Below are positions 1-5,141 of a DNA stretch of 6,248 nucleotides, one piece after another. Below the pieces are notes generated by a model. That model saw nothing but the letters and a program-made list of their open reading frames with translations. It ran no database searches and had not been told where the DNA came from. Position numbers and translations under genes: made by a program. Each line of letters begins with the position of its first letter. The stretch's first letter is position 1. Source of the stretch: an uncultured Collinsella sp. Lineage in GTDB: Bacteria; Actinomycetota; Coriobacteriia; Coriobacteriales; Coriobacteriaceae. The DNA lies in the NCBI GenBank assembly GCA_900757235.1, contig CAAENB010000141.1, positions 1-6,248 on the forward strand, written 5' to 3'.

Positions 1-92
1 AGCAGAAAATAAAATATACTTGTCCTAAATGCGGTGGCATTATTTCTATTCACGATAAAGAATGTAGCGAGTGTCAAGAAAAAATGAAATAA
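1..92 (+). CDS. C-terminal end of a small zinc-ribbon protein (partial)
   Basis: Only the last 29 codons are in the window (frame from base 3, TAA at 90-92). The peptide carries two CxxC pairs, CPKC and CSEC, separated by about 10 residues with GGIISIHDK between them, then a short charged tail. This is a classic four-cysteine zinc ribbon at the end of a protein. From memory, the wording (CPKCGG, IHD, CSEC) resembles the C-terminal ribbon of some DUF3795-type proteins from anaerobes, but with the main domain missing this family call is a guess. The coding sequence is very AT-rich (lysine AAA, many ATT/TAT codons), unlike the minus-strand genes that follow. A strong terminator sits 38 bases after the stop, which supports this being the true end of a plus-strand gene. 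Confidence 0.6.
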   Translation, partial: QKIKYTCPKCGGIISIHDKECSECQEKMK

Positions 93-130
93 CAAAATTT
101 CAGTTTGACAATTTTATATCCATACACACA

Positions 131-162
131 AAGCAGTTAGTCTTAGGATTAACTGTTTTTTT
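131..162 (+). terminator. Rho-independent terminator after the zinc-ribbon gene
   Basis: The left arm CAGTTAGTC (134-142) pairs with GATTAACTG (147-155) around the loop TTAG. This gives nine pairs including one G-T wobble, and the stem can extend outward by A-T, A-T and G-T pairs using 131-133. Seven T residues (156-162) follow the right arm directly. Orientation and position fit transcription termination of the zinc-ribbon gene ending at 92. Confidence 0.85.
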
Positions 163-177
163 AATATGAAAATACTA

Positions 178-183
178 TATAAT
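178..183 (+). promoter_or_regulatory. Candidate -10 box for the 79-residue membrane protein gene
   Basis: A perfect TATAAT lies in the AT-rich stretch between the terminator and the ribosome binding site, 29 bases before the start codon. The expected -35 position (about 155-160) falls in the T tract of the terminator and is a poor match. A TTGACA at 105-110 is too far upstream to pair with it. The terminator just before means this gene needs its own promoter, which supports the call. Weakness: such a hexamer is easily found by chance in DNA this AT-rich. Confidence 0.45.
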
Positions 184-200
184 ATATAAGAATCATCCGG

Positions 201-206
201 AAGGAG
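201..206 (+). promoter_or_regulatory. Ribosome binding site of the 79-residue gene
   Basis: AAGGAG lies six bases before the ATG at 213-215. This is near-ideal spacing and fixes the start codon of a gene that cannot be supported by homology. Confidence 0.8.
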
Positions 207-212
207 CGGCCG

Positions 213-452
213 ATGAATGCCAAACGATTTGTCCTGAACACACTTCTGGTAGTAGCACTTTTAGCACTCTTGGCCTTCTCCCACTGGTATTCAAACCAAC
301 CAGCATTTGGCTACGTATTATATGCAGTAATGTCCGGCGATAAGGCCTATTGCCCTCTACGCGCAATTGACGTTCTCTATTTCTATGTAGCCGGCCCCTT
401 ATCAATCGCTTTGCTCGTGTTTCTTGTCTTTTATAACATCAAAAAACGCTAA
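213..452 (+). CDS. Small hypothetical membrane protein, two predicted TM segments
   Basis: The product is 79 residues long and I do not recognise a family. Residues 5-23 form one hydrophobic helix (LLVVALLALLAF core) and about 54-74 a second (ending ALLVFLVFY). The basic ends (NAKR at the N-terminus, NIKKR at the C-terminus) suggest, by the positive-inside rule, that both termini face the cytoplasm. The 30-residue loop between, rich in Tyr/Trp and with one Cys at 47, would then face outside. Support for a real gene: a perfect AAGGAG at good spacing, an upstream TATAAT, a terminator isolating it from the preceding gene, and typical membrane-protein composition. Base composition is intermediate between the AT-rich left edge and the GC-rich block. 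The stop lies 9 bases from the stop of the convergent permease gene. Function is unknown; a small membrane-modulating or toxin-like role cannot be judged from sequence alone. Confidence 0.72.
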   Translation: MNAKRFVLNTLLVVALLALLAFSHWYSNQPAFGYVLYAVMSGDKAYCPLRAIDVLYFYVAGPLSIALLVFLVFYNIKKR

Positions 453-461
453 CAGGGCCTC

Positions 462-1871
462 TTAGGAATCCGAATCATCCATGGAGCCGTCTATGCCGGT
501 TTTGGTGTCGTCGTCCGTATTGGAATCGTCGTCCTTGGCGAAGGGGTTCTTGAAAAAGCCCGTCGCGTCGGGCTGAAGACCCGAGAGCTTGATCCAGGAA
601 TTATCGAGCTCGGGCTTGGGCATGGCCTTGGCCTCGGGCGCGGTCTCATTGCCGATGAGCTCAGACTCATAGATGAACGTGTCGTCGCCAAGCGCGTCAT
701 AGGCGGCGACCGGGTTGCCCTCGGCATCGCGATACGGCGTACCCTTAAACACGGCGCCTTCGTAGGCAACGAGCTGGCGGCCGGTCTCGTTTTCGAAGTA
801 GTACACGAAGATACCCTTGAGGGCCGCACACAGCGGGATGGCGATAACCATGCCGATGGGGCCCATAAGCGCCGAGCCAATAACAAGGGCCGTGAGGCTC
901 ATGATGGGATGCACCTGCACCGAACTCTGCATGACCTTAGGCGAAATGACGTTATCGGTGACGTTTTGTGCCACCATGGTCACAACCAAGGTCCACAACG
1001 CCAGCATGGGGCTGAACATGAAACCGAGCACCGTGGCAATCGCCGCGCTCACCCAGGGACCGACAACCGGGACCAAGTGCATGATGCCGGTAAAGATGGC
1101 CATGAGCGCCGCATACGGATGCCCGATGATCGTAAAGCCGATAAAGGCAAGGATGCCACCGCAGATGGACGTCACAACCATGCCACGCATGTAACCGCCG
1201 ACTGAGCGCGAAAGAATCGCGACCATAAAGCGGTACGAGGTTTCCTTTTCCTGACCGATGATGGTGCAGACCTCGTGGTGTATACGGGGATAATCGCAGG
1301 CAAGCCAATAGGCAAGCACCAGACCCAAAAAGATCACGAACAGCTGTGAGGCCGTGTTGGTGATAAGCGGAAACACGCCGCGGCCGAGCTCGGCGGCAAT
1401 CTGTGAGACATATTTGGACGCCACCGTAACGAGCGAAGAAAGGTTATCGTCCAGGTACTCCTTGACCGGCGTGTTGTTGAGCGTCTTGGCGCGCGAGATC
1501 ATCTCATTAAGGTCGCTGCCCGCAACACGTAGCTGCTCAGGCAGGCGGCTCAGGACTTCCATGATCTGGCCAAAGAGAATCGGCGACAGGATACAGACGA
1601 CACCGACGAGCACGGCTACGACCACAATGAGCGCGATGAGCGAGCCGATGCCGCGGCCCACCCCATGATGCTCAAGCCAGTTGGTAATCGGCGACATTAC
1701 AAAGGCAATAATGGAGCCGACGGCCAAAAACTCAATAACCGGCGCCAGAATCCCCATGAGGTTAAAGATGACGGCAGCGATCACGATGCAGCCGACGACG
1801 GCCCAAATGCGCAGCGTCAGAATGCGGGTGTCGCGCAGCACGCGATCGGTTTGTTGGGGGTGTTCACTCAT
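462..1871 (-). CDS. AI-2E family transporter (PF01594-type permease)
   Basis: This 469-residue polytopic membrane protein belongs to the family named after E. coli TqsA (YdgG), which affects autoinducer-2 export; other members are Na+/H+ antiporters or of unknown substrate, so the substrate is not assigned. Hydrophobic segments lie at about 20-40, 44-62, 75-100, 170-191, 230-250, 252-280, 285-305 and 325-358. The region between about 100 and 170 is the soluble helical segment usual for the family. Family landmarks are the PYAALMAIFTGIMHLVPVVGP stretch near 252-272, the DNVISPKV motif at 306-313, HPIMSLTALVIGSALMGPIGM after it, and AIPLCAALKG. Beyond residue 360 there is a hydrophilic tail of about 110 residues ending in an Asp/Ser-rich stretch, longer than usual. 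The ATG overlaps the sigma-factor stop as ATGA, so translation is probably coupled; the only Shine-Dalgarno-like GGAG is 13 bases upstream and poorly placed. Last gene of its operon. Confidence 0.9.
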   Translation of the reverse strand: MSEHPQQTDRVLRDTRILTLRIWAVVGCIVIAAVIFNLMGILAPVIEFLAVGSIIAFVMSPITNWLEHHGVGRGIGSLIALIVVVAVLVGVVCILSPILFGQIMEVLSRLPEQLRVAGSDLNEMISRAKTLNNTPVKEYLDDNLSSLVTVASKYVSQIAAELGRGVFPLITNTASQLFVIFLGLVLAYWLACDYPRIHHEVCTIIGQEKETSYRFMVAILSRSVGGYMRGMVVTSICGGILAFIGFTIIGHPYAALMAIFTGIMHLVPVVGPWVSAAIATVLGFMFSPMLALWTLVVTMVAQNVTDNVISPKVMQSSVQVHPIMSLTALVIGSALMGPIGMVIAIPLCAALKGIFVYYFENETGRQLVAYEGAVFKGTPYRDAEGNPVAAYDALGDDTFIYESELIGNETAPEAKAMPKPELDNSWIKLSGLQPDATGFFKNPFAKDDDSNTDDDTKTGIDGSMDDSDS

Positions 1872-2659
1872 GAACGAACCATTACTCCGTCGGGGTCAAT
1901 CTTGTCCTGAATCTTCTTAAGCGTACGGCGCAGCAGACGCGAAACCTGCACCTGGGAGATGCCCAGCTTCTTAGCGATCTCGATCTGGGTCATGCCCTTC
2001 ACAAAGCGCAGCTCGATCACCTCGCACTCGCGCGGGGAGAAATCGCGAATGGCCTCCTCAATCACCAGACGGTCATCGGTAAAGTCGAGCTCGTTGTCGT
2101 CGTCGGCGTAGCGATCGAGAATCGAAGGCGCATCGTCGGAATCGGACGCACCGGGGGCCTCGATGGGTACCGAGGTGTAGGCCGAGGACGATTCCATAGC
2201 TTCGAGCACCTCGTCGACGGTCACGTCCAGATATTCAGCGATTTCCTCAACCTTAGGAGAACGCTGCAGCTCGTTGGTGAGCTTATCGGTGGCTTGGTTA
2301 ACCTTGGCCGAGAGCTCCTGTAGACGACGCGGCACGCGCACGCTCCAGCCCTTGTCGCGGAAGTGGCGCTTAATCTCTCCCAGAATAGTAGGTGTCGCGA
2401 ACGTGGTGAACTCGAGCCCGCGCTCAGGGTCAAAACGGTCGATAGCCTTGAGCAAGCCCAGATAGCCGACCTGCAAAAGGTCATCGAGCGGCTCACCGCG
2501 GTTCTTAAACTTGTTGGCAAGAAACCTTACCAGGTTCATGTGGGACATGACGAGTTGCTCGCGGGCATCCGGATCACCGGTCTCCTTGTAGCGACGAAAC
2601 AGCTCGCGGGTTTTCTCCTTGTCCCAAGCGGTCTTACCGCTCCGGGAACGTTCGGTCAT
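1868..2659 (-). CDS. SigB/SigF/SigG-class RNA polymerase sigma factor
   Basis: This is a 263-residue group 3 sigma-70 factor of the general-stress/sporulation type, which directs RNA polymerase to alternative promoters. Region 2 spans about 37-107 and is highly typical: DLLQVGYLGLLKAIDRFDP (core binding), FTTFATPTILGEIKRHFRDKG and WSVRVPRRLQEL (-10 recognition). Region 3 follows at about 113-190, with RSPKVEEIAEYL. An acidic linker lies at about 172-196 (SDSDD, ADDDNELD). Region 4 spans about 198-250, with the helix-turn-helix in MTQIEIAKKLGISQVQVSRLLRR. Length and all regions look intact. The ATG is one base past the stop of the anti-sigma gene (TAA-T-ATG), with AAGGCGG upstream as a modest ribosome binding site, so both are probably made in fixed ratio. 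I cannot say whether it is the SigB or SigF equivalent; the absence of nearby sporulation genes and a YtxG-like neighbour favour general stress. Confidence 0.93.
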   Translation of the reverse strand: MTERSRSGKTAWDKEKTRELFRRYKETGDPDAREQLVMSHMNLVRFLANKFKNRGEPLDDLLQVGYLGLLKAIDRFDPERGLEFTTFATPTILGEIKRHFRDKGWSVRVPRRLQELSAKVNQATDKLTNELQRSPKVEEIAEYLDVTVDEVLEAMESSSAYTSVPIEAPGASDSDDAPSILDRYADDDNELDFTDDRLVIEEAIRDFSPRECEVIELRFVKGMTQIEIAKKLGISQVQVSRLLRRTLKKIQDKIDPDGVMVRS

Positions 2660-2660
2660 A

Positions 2661-3038
2661 TTAGATATCCGCCTTGAGGTCGAGGGAAAGCGTCAGGGGC
2701 GCCGCGGTCTTTTCGTAGGAATCGCACACGCTTGCAAGAATGAGTTCGGCATACACGGCAGCCTGGTCATCCTCATCGACAGTCGCCTGATCGCCAAAGG
2801 TAAAGGTCATTCCCACATGAGATTCGTCGACATCGAATGTGATCGAGATATCGTCGCAGTCGACCGCGGTGCACCCAAAGATGAAGGCCTCCTCGGCAGC
2901 CATGCGAATATCCTCGATGCGATCGACGGACATAGAGCACAGGGCGCCGACGTTGGCGGCCGTCATGCGCACCAAGCGCGCGAAACGCGGATCACCGGCA
3001 ACGCTCAGCGTAATGGGGCAGGTTGTTTCGCTACTCAT
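2661..3038 (-). CDS. RsbW/SpoIIAB-like anti-sigma protein with degenerate ATP site
   Basis: The product is 125 residues. The chosen ATG (3036-3038) has GAGGAG seven bases upstream. A longer reading from 3152 is possible, but its extra 38 residues are a shadow of the neighbouring frame. Identity comes from position just before a SigB/F-type sigma gene and from a trace of the GHKL (Bergerat) fold: an N-terminal strand, a helix with FARLVRMTAANVGAL, then RIEDIRMAAEEAF matching the N-box helix of SpoIIAB. By eye alignment, E50 matches the catalytic Glu46 of B. subtilis SpoIIAB, but the Mg-ligand Asn50 is replaced by F54. The DxGxG box after MTFTF is absent, and so is the glycine-rich GxGxG box, with AVYAELILASVCDSYE in its place. 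It therefore probably neither binds ATP nor phosphorylates an antagonist. It has five cysteines. It overlaps the upstream gene by 8 bases. Alternative: a structural partner in the stress cascade other than an anti-sigma factor. Confidence 0.72.
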   Translation of the reverse strand: MSSETTCPITLSVAGDPRFARLVRMTAANVGALCSMSVDRIEDIRMAAEEAFIFGCTAVDCDDISITFDVDESHVGMTFTFGDQATVDEDDQAAVYAELILASVCDSYEKTAAPLTLSLDLKADI

Positions 3039-3621
3039 CGCAGGACTCCTCGGAGGTCTCGGCGGGCGTATAGGTGTAATACTGAGCAGGCTTGGCTGCG
3101 GGCTTCTGAGCCGTATCTGCACCATCGGCGGCCTCGTCCTCAGCCTCACCAATCAGAACGTGCTCGGTAGGCTGTTCGGCCTCGGCGGCAGTGGCGAGCT
3201 TGCGATCGTCGTCGGCTGCAGGAGCCTTCACCTTGTTAAATAGTTTCTGCACGGCACCGGCCGCAGAGTCGGTCACGCTCGACACGGCATTGCTGGCCTC
3301 GGCCACACTGCCCGTGACCTGAGAAATGTCGCGAACGACCGCCTCAACCTCAACAAGGTTGGACGTCAGGGCGTCAACGGCAGTCTTGCTCGATTTGAGG
3401 AGCGGCTCCACCTGAGCAAGTGCCGGTGTAAGCTCATCAACGGCACCATCGAGCTTTGCCACCACGGGCTGTGCCTCGGCGAGCGTGTTGTTGAGGTCGC
3501 CCACCGTCTTGTCGAGCGAATCAACGACGGTGCGCGTCTTGCGCAGCGTGAGCGCGAGCTCGATAACAGCCCACACGCCGGCAACGGCAAGTAGCAGCAA
3601 GGCGATTTGAATGGGACTCAT
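3031..3621 (-). CDS. Membrane-anchored coiled-coil protein, DUF948/YtxG-like
   Basis: The product is 196 residues. Residues 5-26 form a single N-terminal membrane helix (IQIALLLLAVAGVWAVIELAL) without a cleavage site, so it acts as an anchor. Residues about 30-127 are a long amphipathic helical region with regularly spaced Val/Leu and repeated motifs such as LDKTV, LDGAV and VDELT, as in DUF948 proteins. Residues 133-196 are an Ala/Glu/Asp-rich, probably disordered tail ending in EESCDE. The start is supported by GGGAGG five bases before the ATG. The closest known relative in concept is B. subtilis YtxG, a general stress protein of unknown function; the DUF948 assignment is by architecture, not by a search. 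Its last codons overlap the anti-sigma start by 8 bases, so it heads the operon. It may tether or sense for the sigma module, but that is inference. Confidence 0.78.
   Translation of the reverse strand: MSPIQIALLLLAVAGVWAVIELALTLRKTRTVVDSLDKTVGDLNNTLAEAQPVVAKLDGAVDELTPALAQVEPLLKSSKTAVDALTSNLVEVEAVVRDISQVTGSVAEASNAVSSVTDSAAGAVQKLFNKVKAPAADDDRKLATAAEAEQPTEHVLIGEAEDEAADGADTAQKPAAKPAQYYTYTPAETSEESCDE
3033..3051 (-). promoter_or_regulatory. Ribosome binding site and overlap that decide the anti-sigma start
   Basis: On the minus strand GAGGAG (plus 3046-3051) lies seven bases before the ATG at 3036-3038, inside the last codons of the DUF948-like gene, whose TAG is at 3031-3033. This is the only good ribosome binding site upstream of the conserved region. 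It sets the anti-sigma protein at 125 residues and implies translational coupling. Confidence 0.75.
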
Positions 3622-3659
3622 ACAAGCCTCCCAAATGAATCGAAATACAGACGCTCTTC

Positions 3660-3690
3660 ATGGTACCCCAAAGGGGACCGAACATGCCAA
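3660..3690 (-). promoter_or_regulatory. Candidate promoter and hairpin before the stress operon
   Basis: The 100 bases between rarA and the DUF948-like gene contain, on the minus strand, TTGGCA (plus 3685-3690) and TACCAT (plus 3660-3665), spaced by 19. This is a possible but sub-optimal sigma-70-type pair. A hairpin lies over the same spot: GGT/ACC and CCCC/GGGG around AAA, with one bulged A (3662-3679). No T run follows on either strand, so it is not an intrinsic terminator. The position, 40-70 bases before the start codon, is right for an operon promoter, but the motifs are weak. A GGGTAC resembling a SigB -10 is present without a GTTT -35 at proper spacing. Confidence 0.3.
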
Positions 3691-3721
3691 GCGTGAGATC
3701 GTGGGACAAAATAATCAGCAG

Positions 3722-5071
3722 CTACTTCGGAGCATTCCCGCTACGGTCGCGCTCGCTTTGCTCTACGCGCCACTCTTCCCAGCCGCGGCCGGCAGGCTGC
3801 CAAAACGCACCGCGCTCCAGCCCCTCGGGCAAATAGCGCTGATCGACCCAGCCTTCGGGATAATCGTGCGGATACTTGTACACACCGTACTCATCGCTGC
3901 CCGGGCGATGGCGATCGCGCAGGTAGCTGGGCACCTCGCGAAGACCACTGCTGTGGATATCGGCCAGCGCCGCATCGATCGAGGCCTCGCACGCATTAGA
4001 CTTGGGCGCCAGGCACACATAGAGCGCAGCCTGTGCCAGGTTGATGCGACACTCGGGATAGCCAATGACCTCGGCAGATGTAAATGCGGCATGTGCCACC
4101 AGCAGCGCCTGTGGATCGGCATTGCCAACATCCTCGGAAGCCTGAATCATGATGCGTCGGGCGATAAACTTGGGATCCTCCCCCGCATCGATCATGCGCG
4201 CAAGCCAGTAGATCGTGGCATCGGGGTCGCTACCGCGCATAGACTTGATGAACGCGCTGATAATGTCATAGTGCATGTCGCCGTTTTTGTCATACGAAAA
4301 ACCTCGGCGTGGATTGGCAATCTTAACGTCATCCACGGTGATGGGATAACGCTCCCCCGCCGCCGGCGCTGGCGTTCCCTCGGTATCGGGACGCGTGACG
4401 GCAATCTCGCTCGCAAGCTCAAGCGTCGTCAGAGCCGAGCGCGCATCACCCGCGGCCAGCGTGCAAATGGTCTTGACGGTATCCTCATCGGCCGAGAACT
4501 TACCGTTTAAACCCTGCGGTGCCTCGAGCGCACGCTCAATGAGCGTGGCGATATCCTCGTCTTTCAAGTGCTCAAGCTCTACCACGCGCCCACGCGACAA
4601 CAGCGCGGAGTTGACCTCGAAGTACGGATTCTCGGTCGTGGCGCCAATCATAATGACGGTACGGTTCTCAACGGCATGCAGCAGGGCATCCTGCTGTGAC
4701 TTCGAAAAACGGTGGATCTCGTCGATGAACAAGATGGTACGGCGGTCATACGTATTCAGGCGCGTCTTTGCCTCGTCGATCACGCGACGCAGGTCCTTTA
4801 CGGTGCCCGTCACGGCGCTGACCTCGACAAACTCACTCTTGGTATGGTTGGCGATAATGTGGGCCAGCGTCGTCTTGCCCGTACCGGCCGGCCCGTACAG
4901 AATCACACTTGACAGCACGTCATGCTCAATCGCGGCACGCAACCACGAGCCCTTACCGACGGCCTTTTGCTGGCCCACATACTCGTCGAGCGAATTGGGG
5001 CGCATGCGCACCGCAAGCGGCGCATTCTGAAAGGAACGCTCACGCGTCGAAGCAGAAAAAAGGTCGTCCAT
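3722..5071 (-). CDS. rarA: Replication-associated recombination protein A (AAA+ ATPase)
   Basis: This 449-residue homologue of E. coli RarA/MgsA and eukaryotic WRNIP1 is a clamp-loader-like AAA+ ATPase that acts at stalled replication forks and gaps. Numbering from MDDLF: the N-terminus has PLAVRMRPNSLDEYVGQ (18-34), Walker A is GPAGTGKT (60-67), Walker B is ILFIDEIH (113-120), sensor 1 is GATTENP (143-149), and the arginine-finger region is SRGRV near 160. The C-terminal tetramerisation part has HYDIISAFIKSMRGSDPDA (267-285), ASEDVGNADP, APKSNA and YKYPHDYPEGWVDQRYLP. All are diagnostic and the length is normal. An in-frame stretch upstream allows TTG at 5089 or ATG at 5086 or 5077. I chose 5071 because MDDLF matches the family start and a weak GGGA precedes it, but the other starts are not excluded. 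It lies 60 bases after the dGTPase stop, with a LexA-type box in that gap. Confidence 0.95.
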   Translation of the reverse strand: MDDLFSASTRERSFQNAPLAVRMRPNSLDEYVGQQKAVGKGSWLRAAIEHDVLSSVILYGPAGTGKTTLAHIIANHTKSEFVEVSAVTGTVKDLRRVIDEAKTRLNTYDRRTILFIDEIHRFSKSQQDALLHAVENRTVIMIGATTENPYFEVNSALLSRGRVVELEHLKDEDIATLIERALEAPQGLNGKFSADEDTVKTICTLAAGDARSALTTLELASEIAVTRPDTEGTPAPAAGERYPITVDDVKIANPRRGFSYDKNGDMHYDIISAFIKSMRGSDPDATIYWLARMIDAGEDPKFIARRIMIQASEDVGNADPQALLVAHAAFTSAEVIGYPECRINLAQAALYVCLAPKSNACEASIDAALADIHSSGLREVPSYLRDRHRPGSDEYGVYKYPHDYPEGWVDQRYLPEGLERGAFWQPAGRGWEEWRVEQSERDRSGNAPK

Positions 5072-5092
5072 AGCCATCCCGTACATCAATCA

Positions 5093-5115
5093 AAAATGTT
5101 TTCAACGAACATTTT
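5093..5115. repeat. Perfect 8-bp inverted repeat upstream of rarA
   Basis: AAAATGTT (5093-5100) and AACATTTT (5108-5115) are exact reverse complements separated by 7 bases. The site lies between the dGTPase stop and the rarA start and covers the candidate -10 and expected start point. It could be an operator. On the minus strand the right arm is followed by one more T, so a weak AT-only terminator hairpin for the dGTPase gene is the alternative. Confidence 0.55.
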
Positions 5116-5116
5116 A
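5111..5116 (-). promoter_or_regulatory. Candidate -10 box of a rarA promoter
   Basis: On the minus strand this reads TAAAAT, a five-of-six match to TATAAT, about 40 bases before the rarA start. The -35 region at 17-base spacing (plus 5134-5139) is a poor match and falls inside the LexA-type box, the usual arrangement for LexA-repressed promoters. Confidence 0.45.
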
Positions 5117-5127
5117 CCGAAAAGATA

Positions 5128-5141
5128 CGAACTACCGTTCG
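5128..5141. promoter_or_regulatory. LexA-type SOS box upstream of rarA
   Basis: CGAACTACCGTTCG has perfect arms CGAAC and GTTCG at the four-base spacing of the Gram-positive/actinobacterial LexA operator. The flanking A/T pair extends the arms to six bases (5127-5142). The inner four bases do not follow the R-N-R-Y preference of the B. subtilis consensus, so binding strength is uncertain. It overlaps the last codons and TAG stop of the dGTPase gene, 57-70 bases upstream of the rarA start, and sits over the -35 region of the candidate promoter. Confidence 0.65.

Noticed and set aside
105..110. A perfect TTGACA considered as a -35 box.
   Set aside because: No -10-like hexamer occurs 15-19 bases downstream, and any start there would run into the terminator at 131-162.
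440..470. Minus-strand terminator for the permease gene (CTAA...TTAG followed by TTTTTT).
   Set aside because: The stem has only four firm pairs with a mismatched interior, too weak to call despite the T run.
141..480. Short direct repeats TCTTAGGA (141-148 and 460-467) and GAATCATCC (190-198 and 472-480) flanking the 79-residue gene, considered as attachment or target-site duplications.
   Set aside because: They are only 8 and 9 bases, one copy of each falls in the permease or terminator sequence, and no recombinase gene is visible. Chance matches of this size are not rare across the interval.
3039..3152. A 38-residue N-terminal extension of the anti-sigma protein.
   Set aside because: The extra residues are Pro/Arg-rich and lie wholly inside the DUF948-like gene in another frame. 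The internal ATG at 3036-3038 has a proper GAGGAG and begins where the family similarity begins.
3660..3690. SigB-type autoregulatory promoter (GTTT-N13-15-GGGTA) before the stress operon.
   Set aside because: GGGTAC is present on the minus strand, but no GTTT lies at the required spacing; the nearest GTTCGG is only 9 bases away.
3611..4510. A 299-codon open frame on the plus strand opposite rarA.
   Set aside because: It is antisense to the conserved core of rarA, has no plausible ribosome binding site or recognisable domain, and is Arg/Ala/Gly/His-rich as expected for a shadow frame in GC-rich DNA.
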